Shown: positions 53,901 to 64,000 of the stretch, piece after piece
How the letters are laid out: each line of letters starts with the position of its first letter
Numbering within the stretch: position 1 is the first letter of the stretch
Assembly: GCA_004335835.1 (NCBI GenBank)
Contig: RWJK01001277.1
Location: forward strand, 20,012-84,011
DNA from: Scenedesmus sp. ARA3
Taxonomy: Eukaryota; Chlorophyta; Chlorophyceae; Sphaeropleales; Scenedesmaceae
Direction of reading: 5' to 3'
DNA length: 64,000 nt
Position numbers and translations under genes: made by a program
Notes under the pieces: generated by a model
Databases searched by the model: none
The model's input: the letters and a program-made list of their open reading frames with translations, nothing else
Told to the model about the DNA's origin: nothing

Positions 53901-55245
53901 CTTGTTGACCAGTACAGCTGTTGCAGTGCCTTCCGGCCCACACCTACCTACCTGCCTGCCTGCAGCACGTGCCGATGCAGCCAGCCGCCTCATACCTCCT
54001 CAGCGTTGACCAAAACTTACCACATGCACTGTTCTGCTGTGTATCTTCGCCTTCCTGCCTGCCTGCTTGGCTGCAGCACGAGCTGATGCAGCCGGCCTCA
54101 GCAGAGGACAGCCAGCGCAAGCGCATCAGCCAGTTCACCCTGAACTTCCTGGACGACACCGGCTGGTACGTCACCGACAAAACCTCGGCGCAGGAGCTGG
54201 AGTGGGGCCGCAATGCAGGCTGCAGCTTTGTGCTGGACGGCTGCAGCAGCTACGCAGCCAGCCACAAGAACCAGGGATACTACTGCACAGCTGGCCAGGC
54301 GGATAAGGACGTGTGCACGTACGACAGCCGGGGCATCGGCATGTGCTCAGCCATCCCTGGCACGACGTGCTTTACAGCAAAGGCAGATGCAGAGAGGCCT
54401 CTTCTGTACTGCCAGGATGCTGGAAGCTTCCAGAGAGCTGGGCGTGGCGCATATGCCAGCAGTATTGCAGCAGTGGGCGGCACTGTAGGCGCCGCATCGT
54501 CGCGCTGCTTCCACACGCCGCAGCAGATCTGCACCGGCAGCGGCAACAGCAGCAGCAGCAGTAAGGAGGCGTGTGGCGGCGACGATGGCAGCGCGGTGTG
54601 CATGGAGACGGCGTGTGACAAGGGCGGCAAGCTGCTGGTGCTGCTGCGGCTGCAGGGCAGCGATGGCAAGCTGGACGTGGTCAAGCTGCCGTGCAGTGAC
54701 GGTGAGTGCTGTTTATGAGGTGTCATAGTGTGGGGAACAGCCTGTGTGTGATGCAATGGTTGGGTGCTGCAATGGAGCACTGCTCTTTATGCAGCGGCAG
54801 CGGTCGTGCATAGCAGCAGGCCGCCGCGTCATTTATCTTTCCACTGTGAGGCTGCTGAACACTGCACTGAGGCAGGAGATGTCCAGACACTTCCTGCAAG
54901 CAACTTTCCATGCCGAACGCGGCCATCAGTTGCTGATCCTTACTGCTTGCCTGCTGCCGCTGCTGCTGCTGCTGCTGCTGCGCTGGCATTGCATGTGCAG
55001 GTGCTGTGCTGGACCTGCCCAAGCTGCTGCCCTCCAAGTTCAAGCGGGGCCAGATCACCTGCCCCGCTGCAGCCAGTGTGTGCCCCACACTGGGCTGCCC
55101 TCAGGGCTGTAGCAACGGCTACTGCTGGCAGGGCAAGTGCTACTGCCACCTGGAGTTCACTGGGCCAGGCTGTAGCCAGTCTCTGGTGCCTTCGCCACTG
55201 GCCGGCAAAGTGGCACAGAGCTTGCCGGGGCAGCAGCGGGGTTGA
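50980..55245 (+). CDS. Leishmanolysin-like (M8) secreted metalloprotease
   Basis: Six exons in phase: 50980-51055, 51581-51976, 52723-52946, 53304-53774, 54077-54701 and 55001-55245, 678 aa. Exon 1 is a signal peptide (MQHSLAALVLCLCCLSLLAS, then DAAGHG). The zinc site HEMIHGLGF is formed across the intron after 52946 (HExxHxxGF), and the distal histidine is probably that of EGSHW near 53750, followed by the family-like LDDTGWYVTDKTSAQELEWG. Many cysteines follow (NAGCSFVLDGCSSY, GYYCTAGQADKDVCTYDSRG). The C-terminus is an EGF-like module, CPQGCSNGYCWQGKCYCHLE then FTGPGC. Enzymes of this family cleave extracellular proteins; in volvocine algae, related secreted metalloproteases act on the cell wall, so a wall or matrix role is an inference. 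No GPI signal is obvious. An unused copy of the exon 5 start lies at 53966. Confidence 0.9.
53955..54105 (+). repeat. Duplicated acceptor plus exon start (protease exon 5)
   Basis: CTGCCTGCAG then CACGTGCCGATGCAGCCAGC (53966) and CTTGGCTGCAG then CACGAGCTGATGCAGCCGGC (54077) are about 111 bp apart, both preceded by CCTGCCTGCC. The second is the functional exon. Confidence 0.85.
54957..54981. repeat. CTG run near the last protease acceptor
   Basis: About eight CTG triplets located 20 bases before the acceptor of the exon at 55001. Confidence 0.8.
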
Positions 55246-58200
55246 TGGTTAGGGTGAGGGTAGGGCAGGGGTTGTTTGCTGCCTGGTGTTGTGTGGGGTG
55301 TTGTTTGTGGAACCTGTGGGTGGGTTGGTGTGTGGGAGTTGTTTGGAAAGGCTGGCTGCAGTAGGCGGCATAGGGTGCAGGACACGCCTGGTGCTTGCGT
55401 TTCCTGCAAGTGGGCTTGCTGTGTGTCAGATGTTGTGTGTGTGTCCATGTGCAGTTGCGCACAGTGACGCATGCCAATTGTTCAGCTGGTGTGTGGACTC
55501 ACCAGCAGCTACAGTGTGCTGGAGTAGTGTGACTGCAATGCGCTGCCAGAGTGCTGCATTGCCAGTACGTACGCTGTAGCCAGTTTGCTGCTGCTGTTGC
55601 TGCTGGAACGGCGCCCCAGGTGCTGGCAAGGGCATGCAATTGTTTGTCCGACTCCCTGCGATACAGCAGGTGCTGGACCGATTCACTGCTGCTAGCTGCC
55701 GATGTGTTGGCGTGAGAGCTGATCTGTCCTGCATACTCTCTTTTGGGAGCGTGTGCTGCACCGGATGTGGGTCATATCCAATGCCCGAATCCCCTGCAGC
55801 CCCGCGCCTGCCACCACATAAGTGCTTATCAGTGCACTGCATCCGCGGCATACCACATACCACAGCACTGCAGCGTCGGCTTCTACTATTACAGCTAGCA
55901 TTGCTGCACTCGCTTTTGCCTGCCGCATGTGCAGCGAGTGGTTGTGCGTGTGCGTGTATGTGCGTGCGCATGTGTGTGGCCGTTCAGAGCACCCAGAAGT
56001 GCAGCATGTGGGGGCCTGTTTCGCACCACCCATGCAGTACATACATCGCGCGTTGGTGCTGCTGTTGCGCAGCGTACATCAGCTGTTGTGCAGCTTGCTG
56101 CTGATGCTTGGCAGCCCTTTCTGCAAGGGCCCGGGGCTACATAGCTCCGGATGCTGAGCTAGAGAAGAATGAGTGAGACACACGCAGCCTGCCATGTTAC
56201 AGAGATGTTACAGAGATGCTGTGGGTTCTTGTGGATACTTGGTGCTTGCTCCTGGTGGATCCGCGCATTGCTTTGTGTGTGGTTCCGGCTCATAAAGCAG
56301 TGCGCAGGCATGCATAATGGAACGCAGCTGCCTATGTTGCCTGCAGGTAGTGCATGCATGCAGCGCAGCGCATGCACAGCAAGGCAGCAGAGAGAGGTGT
56401 GGCTGTGGAGAGTGCCAGTGTGCTCAGCCACACTTGATTGCGTGCCTCCTGCTTGCTTGGCAGGGGCACAACACAGCAATCAAGCAAGGCTGCACACTGT
56501 CGGTGAGCAGGCGGGTGGTGTTTGTTGTACAGGCATGCCGCTGGGTCTTGATATCACCTACACACACCAAAAGATATTTTTTTGTTTTTACTTATCACGT
56601 GTTGTACCGCACTACTGTGCGGCAGGCTGTTCAGGTTACACGCAATGCAATCTCTTTCAGGGCTGCTGCCAGCTTCCCAAGCTGTGGCTGAGCGCCCGCG
56701 GCCCCAGTTGCTGCTGGCGGCGTGGCAGCAGCAGCACAGGCCGCACTAGCAGCCTGCTGCATGCTGTGCTGCAGAGCCTGCTGCTGTGCAATGGATGCTG
56801 GCTGCAGCAGCTGCTCCGGTGGAGGCACAGAAGCTTTCCTGGGGTGTTTCTGCGTCCCTGCGCAACATGCAGCAGCTTGTGTTTGCAGTATGGTGTGGCG
56901 CCGCCTCACCGGTGCTGCAATATGCACCCCTGTGGCTATCAGCTGTATGTTTGTTCCTGTGTGCAAACATACGTGTTGCCACGCCGGCGCCGTGCAGCCA
57001 GCCGGAGGCTTGGTCTGCTTGCAGCTGCTGCTCTTGTGCTTTGGTCCTCGTGCTTCACTCACAGGGGTGTTTGGCTCTTCGCCGCACTACACAGATAACA
57101 GCTTACCAGATACTTACGGAAACAAAGCAAATGCATGTACATAGCTAGCGAGACTGTCCATTGTTCAGTGCTGTCAGCGTATGGTTGTACCTGGCTCCCT
57201 TGCACCTGTGCTGTGCTGTTGCTGTGGTACACTGTTGCTTGGATAGCTTGCCAATTCGCAAGCAGGCAGCCCCTGTGTTGTGGGCTGCATAAGGGGATAC
57301 TATCATTTCTCCTACGCGGTGTTGTTGGCATGTTTGCACTTCCACGGCAGTCTGCAGGCAGGCAGCTGGTCGGCTTCTTCTATTGCCTAGTTTGCTTGCT
57401 CAGAATATGTACCAGAGCAGTTTTTGCCTAGCGTACGGCAGTGGATCTGTTAGCGAGTGCACCTACAGGCTCATGGCTGGATGTGCCAATTGTGCTTAGC
57501 GGCGTTGGTGGGTGCTGCAGCAGCCGGGGTCTGCACATGTGCAGTGTGCTCACCTGTGCAGCTGCTCCGTGCACCCACTGGGTTTGTCCCATGCTCATTC
57601 GCAGCTGTGCCAACCTACGCTGACAGTTGCCCGTGGGCTAGCACAGCTGGCAGGTAGTTGCCATTTATCATACATGCAGACATACAGGCATACAGTTCTG
57701 GGAGATACAGTGCTGGAGTTCAAGATCTATCTGTTGGTGGCCGGGTACCTGTTGTTTGCAGGATGGCTCAGCGCTGCATGACTGGCAATGTTCCATGATG
57801 CTAGGCTAGTCACAGATTGTTCTCTTGGCATGCTTCTGCCGCTATAGCCGTCCATTGTTTGTTGTTGTTAAGGAGGCCAGGTGATGCACAGCAGAAGTCC
57901 AGCAGCAGTGCCTTCCAGCAGTCTTCAGGGGTGCCATGCAGGCACGTGCTGGTCAGCGCAAGCAGCATGCACGCGTTGTTGTGGTAACGTAGGTAGGTTG
58001 TTGTTCCACCCTTGCTCAGGTAACATTGTGCATGTAGGTTGCTGATCACATCAGTGCGATCAAGGATTGATAGAATGTACTGTCTTCCATGCAATTTATT
58101 ATACTAAGGATTGTTGAGCGTTCAGGCAGTGTGCAGGGCGGCAGCACGCGGTCCTGTCCCGTGATGCTGAGGATGTGTGAAGTTGAAAACTCAACCCTGT

Positions 58201-58334
58201 GTCACCAGCTTAGTGACAGGCTTGATGTTACTAAGTAGGCTTTTACCGTGAGCTACATCCGTCAGAAGATTTATTTTGCTGTTCTCAACCCAGCGAGGCG
58301 TGTCGCGGTCATCGCCCTGCTACAGCAGAACACG
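55246..58334. other. Long region without an identified gene
   Basis: About 3.1 kb between the protease and the tandem LRR genes. The first kilobase is T/G-rich, which would suit a long 3' UTR. Several open frames of 60-180 codons are cysteine- or His/Pro-rich, overlap on different strands and show no family resemblance or splice structure. From about 58140 the sequence resembles the upstream region of the second LRR gene and belongs to the tandem duplication. Confidence 0.5.
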
Positions 58335-60289
58335 ATGGTCACCGCTAGGGCTTCCGAGAACACCAACACACGAGAAGCCTGTCAGGTACGTTGACCCTGG
58401 GCCCTGTCAGATCTTCTACATCTGAGCCGTGGCCCTGTCACCTTCCTGTCTTGTAGCTGTTGCAGGCAGCAGTGCACCATGGCTGTTGCTATGCTTCCTG
58501 GCTCGGTGTGCGCCATGCACATCTCGCTGCAGAAGTTTTGCTTGCTTGAGGGATGTCCTGCAAGCTGTGTGGTACTGCGTCAACTGCAGCAGAGACACAG
58601 CTGCCTGTCGCTGCCATGCAGGTCACTTCCTTCCAGGCGCTGCAGGCAGCACTGCAGCACCCATTCATCAGCAGCGATGCAAGGACAGTGTGCAGCCTGC
58701 TGCAGACCTGCAAAAGTTGGCGGGGCGCACTGCAGCAGTGCGCAGCAGGGAACCTGCACATCAACATAGGCCACACGCTGTATACAAGTGCAACATTCAC
58801 ACGTGCAGCGCAGTGCATCGAGGGCATCCAGAAGCTAGCCAGCTTCTGTGGCTGGCTGCAGCAGCAGGGAGGCCTTGTCTTATCAATGAAGTATGAAGCG
58901 CCCTACTTCAATGACGCTGAAGCGCGGGGCGCTTACCTCGACGCTGCTGAGCAGCTGCTTGTGCTGAGCTTGCAGAAAGCAGGAGGGCATGGAGCCACAG
59001 AATCAGCAGCAGCATCAGCAGCGCCTGCTGGCTTGCAGCTGCGCAGCTTCAGCACAAAGTGTGTCAGGAGTGCTGCGCTGCTGCGGGCGCTGCCTGCAGC
59101 AGTGCTGACTCGGCTGGAGCTGCACCACAGCAGTGACTGGCGCAGCAGCCTGCACTTCAACAGCAGCAGCATCGCTGCTGCGCTTGCGCAGCTCGGCGGC
59201 CTCCGCAGTCTAGAGCTAATTGGATCAGTGGGAAACGACTGCATAGCGGCGGTGGGGCAACTGACCCTTCTCACGGACCTGGCAATGTATACAGTCTGCT
59301 GTCCAGCAGCAGGCAGCTGCGACCTGCAGCTGCTGCCGCAGCAGCTGCAGAAACTGAATGTCACAGTTGGCAGTCAAGGCGATGCAGTGCCGCTGGCGCT
59401 GGGGCAGCTCACAGCTCTGCAAAATCTGGATCTGCTGTATACTTGCAGTGCAGCAGCTGGCTCATCACTACCAACCAGCCTAACAGCTTTGACACTGCAA
59501 AACCATGTGCCAGATTCGGCAGCCAGCGTGCAGCACTGGAACATCTTGAGTCTGCGGCAGTTGCGGCAGCTGGAAAGTGACAACTGCTTGCAGCAGCCAG
59601 AGCTGCTAGCACCGCTGTCAACCATGGCAGCTCTCACCGCTATCCACCTCAGCTATGATGCCGCGGTTGCTGTGGCTGTAGCTGCTGTGTGGCAGCAGCT
59701 GTCAGCCCTGCACAGCCTGTGGTTGAAAGAAGGTGATGAAGATCTGGACCCCACGCAGAGCCAGTTGCTGCTGCAGGGCCTCGCAGCAGCAACCAGCCTG
59801 ACATTTCTGCGGCTGGAAGCGCACAATGTGCATGAAAGCGTACAGCTGTGTGCGCACTTGACGGCTCTGACTCGCCTGCAGGATCTGGACCTTGACTGCA
59901 AGCACCTGGCAACCCTCGCAGATGCGCTGCACCTGACAGTGCTCACCAGCTTGACCAGGCTGCATGTGTGCGATGCCGCTGGGGTGGATGACACAGCAGC
60001 CTCTGCACTGGCGCTGCGCCTGCAGCGGCTGCAGGAGCTGCGTCTGTCCTACTGTGGTCTGCGCAGTGCCGCTGCGCTGCCCTCCATTGCCACCTTGACA
60101 GGCCTGACATCGCTCGGTCTGTATGTTGACCCGCAAACTGCTGACCTGGACCTGGGGCGAGATGAATTGCGGCTGATGGCGCCACTGACACAGCTGAAGG
60201 AGCTTGAATGCGACGCCTTATTTGGCGAGCCTGCTGTTGGAGAGGAGTGGATTGATGTGTTGCAGCAATGGCAGCGGCAGCACGCGTAG
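58335..60289 (+). CDS. F-box-like leucine-rich-repeat protein, tandem copy 1
   Basis: Two exons, 58335-58385 and 58622-60289, give 572 aa. The short first exon encodes MVTARASENTNTREACQ. It is supported by the equivalent exon of the neighbouring copy (MVT.R....EACQ), by the donor CAG|GTACGT and by the phase-0 acceptor CAG|GTCACT. The N-terminal part (ALQAALQHPFISSDARTVCS then LLQTCKSWRGAL) resembles a degenerate F-box. Leucine-rich repeats fill the rest: LPAAVLTRLELHH, LGGLRSLELIGSVG, LTALQNLDLLYTC, LTRLQDLDLDCKHL, LQRLQELRLSYCGL and LTQLKELECDAL. It has no membrane segment and no catalytic domain. A role as a substrate receptor of an SCF ligase is an inference from the domain order. It differs clearly in sequence from the F-box/LRR pair at 27.5-49.3 kb. 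Confidence 0.82.
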
Positions 60290-61249
60290 TGGAGGGCACT
60301 GCAGTTACATAGGACTGGTGCACCTAAAGCACCATGCAGCTGGCGCTTGCAGCAGCATTCAATTGGTACAACGTGCGATTGTAAACAAGCAAGTGGTTGT
60401 CAGTGACCCAGGCAACAGCAGCTGGATGACGGTGAAGCTGGGTTGTTTGGTGGTGTGGTGATGATGACTGTGAAGCAGTTGCTGGCCTAGTAACCTATAT
60501 TGTTGTCTTTGCTGCTGTGATAGCAGCAGCGGCCCGCTCTGATAGAGTAGCCGCATGCTGTGTACGCAAACTACGGACACTGCATGTGAGCATTGTACAG
60601 CATCACGTTAAATGTACAGATGGTGGCGCCATGGCTGGATGGTGTCGTATCTCAAACCCAGCTGCTGTTGGCTTCTGTCCACCAGCCTGGCGGGGTGTAT
60701 GGCGCTGGTATCCTGCATGTCAATTGTGTTGGCTTTTGGGTTGGTGGTGCGATTCAATCGGCTGTAATGGCGATGTGTGCAGTACAGGCCAGGCTGGTGT
60801 GCGCGCTTGTCTGCGTGCGTTCACAATGCTCCATTGCTGGCAAGGCAGGCAAGACAGTGACAGCAGATGTGTGCATTGGAATGACTCTAGTGTATCTTTG
60901 CGGGCTTGCACAAACTGCGGCGCATGAAAGGAGGGGGCTTCAGGGCTTGGCTTGGCCGTGGCCCAAGGCCTTGCCTAGGCAGCGCCCCACCCCACGGGGA
61001 TTTGCATGGCGTTGAACAAGTGAGTGTCCTCAGGGGTAGGGTCGTTTGTTTGAGCCTGACGTGTGAATTTCCTGGTGGCAGTTGCACATGGTCTGTGCCC
61101 CAAAGTTTAAACCACCTGTCACAAGCATTATGACAGGCTCGGTGTAATGATCAATGCAGAGGGTGTTGCCTTGCTTCGAAGCTGATTCACAAGCCATTGA
61201 TTTGAATGACAGGCAGCACAGCGCGCTTCGGTAGCCTACGGCAAACACG
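60290..61249. other. Spacer between the tandem LRR copies
   Basis: About 960 bp containing the 3' flank of copy 1 and the upstream region of copy 2. The part near 61100-61250 shares patches with 58190-58335 (CACCTGTCACAAGC-like and TGACAGGCT segments, then ACACGATGGTCAC), so the duplication unit of about 2.9 kb included the promoter. Confidence 0.6.
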
Positions 61250-63213
61250 ATGGTCACGACTAGACGCTCCAAGATCAGCCAAAATCAGCCCGAAGAAGCC
61301 TGTCAGGTGCGTGGTGCTGGTTTCCCGCTCGTGCCTGCACGTATGATCCCAGCTTTGGCACCTCTGTGCCCTGTATCTGTTCCAGGCATGTGCATGTGAC
61401 AACAAGGCAGCAGTGCACCGTGGCTGTGTCGCCTGGTTCGTCTGCACACCACGCAATGATCGCTGCAGAAAAACTTTTTGAAATGATGCCCTGACAGCTC
61501 TGCGGCACTGCTCCAGCAGCAGCAACGACCAGAGCTCCTGCTGCTGCCTGTCGCTGCCCTGCAGGTCACTACATTTCAAGCGCTGCAGGCAGCACTGCAG
61601 CACCCATTCATCAGCAGCGATGAAAAGACAGTTTGTAGCCTGCTGCAGACCTGCAGAAGTTGGCGGGCAGCACTACAGCAGTGCGCAGCAGGGAACCTGC
61701 ACATCAGCATAGGCAACCCAACAGATGGTCAGCGGATGAGAAGCATCCAAAAGCTAACCCTCTTCAGTGGATGGCTGCAGCAGCAGGCAGGCTCGTGTCT
61801 TCAATTACGTTTGGCGGCCCTTACCCTGTCGCCACTGAAGAACAGGGCGCTTACCTTGATGCAGCTGAGCAAGTGCTTGTGCTCAGCTTGCGGACAGCAC
61901 AGCGGCTTGGAGGGACAACAGATTCAGCAGCAGCTGCTGCTGGCATGCAGCTGCGCAGCTTCAGCACATACACCGTAAGGAGCCCTGCGCAGCTGCGCGC
62001 GCTGCCTGCAGCAGCGGTAACGCAGCTGGAGCTGCACCACAGCGCTGCCTGGAGCAGCAGCCTGAAGTTGAACAGCAGCAGCATCACTGCTGCCCTTGCG
62101 CAGCTCAGCGGCCTGCGCAGCCTCGAGCTGAGCGGAGCAGTGGGCAATGACTGCATTGCGGCGGTGGGGCAGCTGGCCCTGCTTACCAACCTGCGCGTCA
62201 ACTGCATCAGATGTCCAGCAGGTAGCATCTGCGACCTGCAGCAACTGCCGCAGCAGCTGCAGCAGCTGCACCTTTCGATCAGGAATGAAGGCGGCGCAGT
62301 GCGAGTGGCGCTGGGGCAGCTCGCAGGCCTGCATGGACTGAGTTTGTTTGTCCATGACAGTGCAGCAGCTGGTTCATCACTGCCAAGCAGCCTGACAGCT
62401 TTGACTCTGCAGATCAGCGGCCCTGCCGATGCAACAGCAGGCAGCATGCAGCACTGGAACCTTTCAGCCCTGCAGCAGCTGCAACGGCTACACGCCAGCA
62501 ACCTGCAGCAGCCGCAGCTGCTGGAGTTCTTGTCAACACTCACAGCGCTCACTCATCTTGACCTTACCTATGACGCCATGCGTGCTGTGCCTGCAGCTGC
62601 AGTTTGGCAGCGCATTCCAGCCCTGCAAGCCCTGTGCTTGGAAGAACATGTTGCAGCGCTGGAGCCAGCGCAGAGCATGCTGCTGCTGCAGGGCCTTGCA
62701 GCAGCAACCAGCCTCACGTCGCTGGCATTGGAAGGCCACATTGTGCACGACAGCATCCAGCTGTGTGCGTACTTGACTGGGTTGACTCGCCTGCAGAATT
62801 TGGAGATGGACGGCGCACACTTAGCACGCCGAGCAGATGCCCTGCACCTGACAGCGCTGACCAGCCTAACTGGGCTGGAGTTGTGGGACGCAGCTGGTGT
62901 GGATGACGCAGCAGCCTGCGCACTGGCGCTGCGCCTGAAGCGGCTGCAGAAGCTGAATCTTTTTGACTGTGGCCTGCGCAGTGCTGCAGCACTGCCCTCC
63001 ATTGCTACATTAACAGGACTGACCGGGCTATGGCTGTCGGTTAGTTCCAGCATGCCAGCTACTGACTTTCCGCTGGGGCGAGATGAGCTGCTGCTGCTGG
63101 CGCCGCTGACAAAGCTGAAGACACTGGACTGTGGCTGCTGCTTCAGCCGGGCTGCTGTGGATGAGCTGTGGGACGAAGAGTTGGAGCGATGGCGGCCACA
63201 GCAGCAGACATAG
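61250..63213 (+). pseudogene. F-box-like LRR gene, tandem copy 2, frameshifted
   Basis: Exon 1, 61250-61306, encodes MVTTRRSKISQNQPEEACQ. Exon 2, from 61565, begins VTTFQALQAALQHPFISSDE like copy 1 but changes frame near 61785-61800. The N-terminal frame runs IQKLTLFSGWLQQQAGS, while the LRR frame resumes at GAYLDAAEQVLVLSLRTAQ and stays open to 63213. Compared with copy 1 one base is missing (copy 1 GGAGGCCTTGTC, copy 2 GCAGGCTCGTG). The repeats are otherwise well kept (LSGLRSLELSGAVG, LTRLQNLEMDGAHL, LTGLTGLWLSV), so the damage is recent, or it is an assembly error in a single base. If real, only a short N-terminal protein would be made. Confidence 0.7.
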
Positions 63214-64000
63214 CTTAGAGCACTCAGCACAGCAGCAGTGTTGTACTGTTAACATGTGGCTGGCGCCTGCGGCAGCTGGTTGATGCAGCAGCTACGTATG
63301 TATGGGCAGGCGTGCAATGGTTGTGCCAGTTCCACTGGCTGCGATGGTTGTGCCAGTGGCTGCGGCTGTTGACCAAGCTGCTGTTTGAGCAGCACTGCTT
63401 TGCTGCTGTTTGTTTTGTTGTGTTGAATGGCAAATTGATGCAGCTTGCAGTGCGCTAGGCACACTGTACTTGTCCAGTTGATGGTGATGGATTAGTTGGT
63501 CGCCCCATCAGTTTGTCATTCACTCACAAACGGGTCATATAACACTGTGTGTGCACTGCCGGTAACCAGCAATTGCTTGCAAGACACGCCTAGCGCTAGC
63601 ATCCTATCACAGGAGGTGCCTAGCAGCCGGATCACAACAGGAGTTGGGCATGCTGCTGCCTACTGTGGCACATTGGGCTGCCAATGCTCTGGCACTGTAC
63701 ATGTACGTCGGGGAGAGAGGCTTGTTACAGGAGAAGGCAAGCTATCACCCGAGAGTGAGTCACTCGCCCTACTTTCAGCTCACATAACTCGATAGCAAGC
63801 CACAAGACGCCACCAAAGAAAACTCCAGAGGCGTCTCGCAGCCCCTACCTCCCCATAAACGAACATGTACATGCAGGGCAGCAAGTGCGAAATGCAGCAC
63901 GAAAAGCAGCATGTGCTCCACGCACTAGGCACAAAGCGCACAGGGAAGGACAAGCATGGTCCAAACAGCAAGCGGGGTGCACAAAGGTGCTGCTCACCAT
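63214..64000. other. 3' flank of LRR copy 2, no further gene seen
   Basis: About 790 bp. It includes a short direct repeat (GCGATGGTTGTGCCAGT-like units near 63315-63360). The last 200 bases are poorer in CAG. A minus-strand frame entering from the right end (near 63971) is too short to judge. Confidence 0.45.

Noticed and set aside
55246..58330. Several open frames of 60-180 codons as genes
   Set aside because: They overlap on opposite strands, have skewed Cys/His/Pro content and show no domain, repeat or splice-phase support.
1..64000. CRISPR array, bacterial operon, riboswitch, tRNA or rRNA genes
   Set aside because: The genes are intron-rich and eukaryotic. No spaced direct-repeat array, Shine-Dalgarno pattern, cloverleaf or rRNA core sequence was recognised by eye. 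A tRNA scan was not possible.

Overview
The window is nuclear DNA of a green alga, most likely a chlorophyte of the Scenedesmaceae/Sphaeropleales type. The evidence is: spliceosomal introns in nearly every gene (donors mostly GTGAGN, acceptors mostly GCAG), pervasive CAG/CTG triplet runs giving poly-Ala/Gln/Ser, a ciliary gene (CFAP57) together with plant-type genes (a berberine-bridge-like oxidase, a plant-type RRP6-like exonuclease with a C-terminal zinc domain, an OPR-like protein), and a leishmanolysin-type metalloprotease. The lineage is inferred from style and gene content, not from a marker gene. Exon models were built by hand from splice signals, reading-frame phase and protein-family similarity.

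Layout. 383-3885 (-): multi-exon gene of uncertain family. 4854-7712 (-): secreted FAD-linked BBE-like oxidase. 9412-12556 (-): DED1/DDX3-type DEAD-box helicase, head-to-head with 13131-14413 (+), a complete 110-aa PHF5A/Rds3 splicing factor. 15214-16203 (-): prefoldin subunit 1, head-to-head with 16680-23747 (+), CFAP57, which stops short of its expected C-terminal coiled coil near a 50-N assembly gap (24196-24245). 24628-25125: a 498-bp non-autonomous DNA transposon with long terminal inverted repeats and an 8-bp target duplication. 25130-25870: CAG-rich low complexity. 27140-30202 (-): a decayed F-box/LRR gene and a dead copy of an OPR-gene exon. 31091-35230 (-): OPR-like protein, head-to-head with 35511-38786 (+), NAD(P)H-hydrate dehydratase (NAXD). 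39262-46023 (+): RRP6-like/EXD2-like 3'-5' exonuclease. 46627-49320 (+): F-box/LRR gene paralogous to the one at 27.5-30.2 kb, in inverted orientation. 49547-49920: a chimeric scrap made from two neighbouring genes. 50980-55245 (+): leishmanolysin-like M8 protease. 58335-60289 and 61250-63213 (+): tandem LRR genes, the second frameshifted.

Two patterns stand out. First, two genes carry a 12-nt and a 15-nt GTGAGC...GCAG segment, each containing an in-frame TGA and each removable without a frameshift; they look like ultrashort introns or relics of introns. Second, introns of several genes contain local tandem copies of the neighbouring exon edge together with its splice site (exonuclease gene four times, protease once, BBE-like oxidase once). 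This suggests ongoing small tandem duplication around splice junctions, with CTG-triplet runs often lying directly before the acceptor.

The genes are not an operon-like system. Three housekeeping or ciliary pairs share short divergent intergenic regions, and between them lies recently duplicated and decaying LRR/OPR material.
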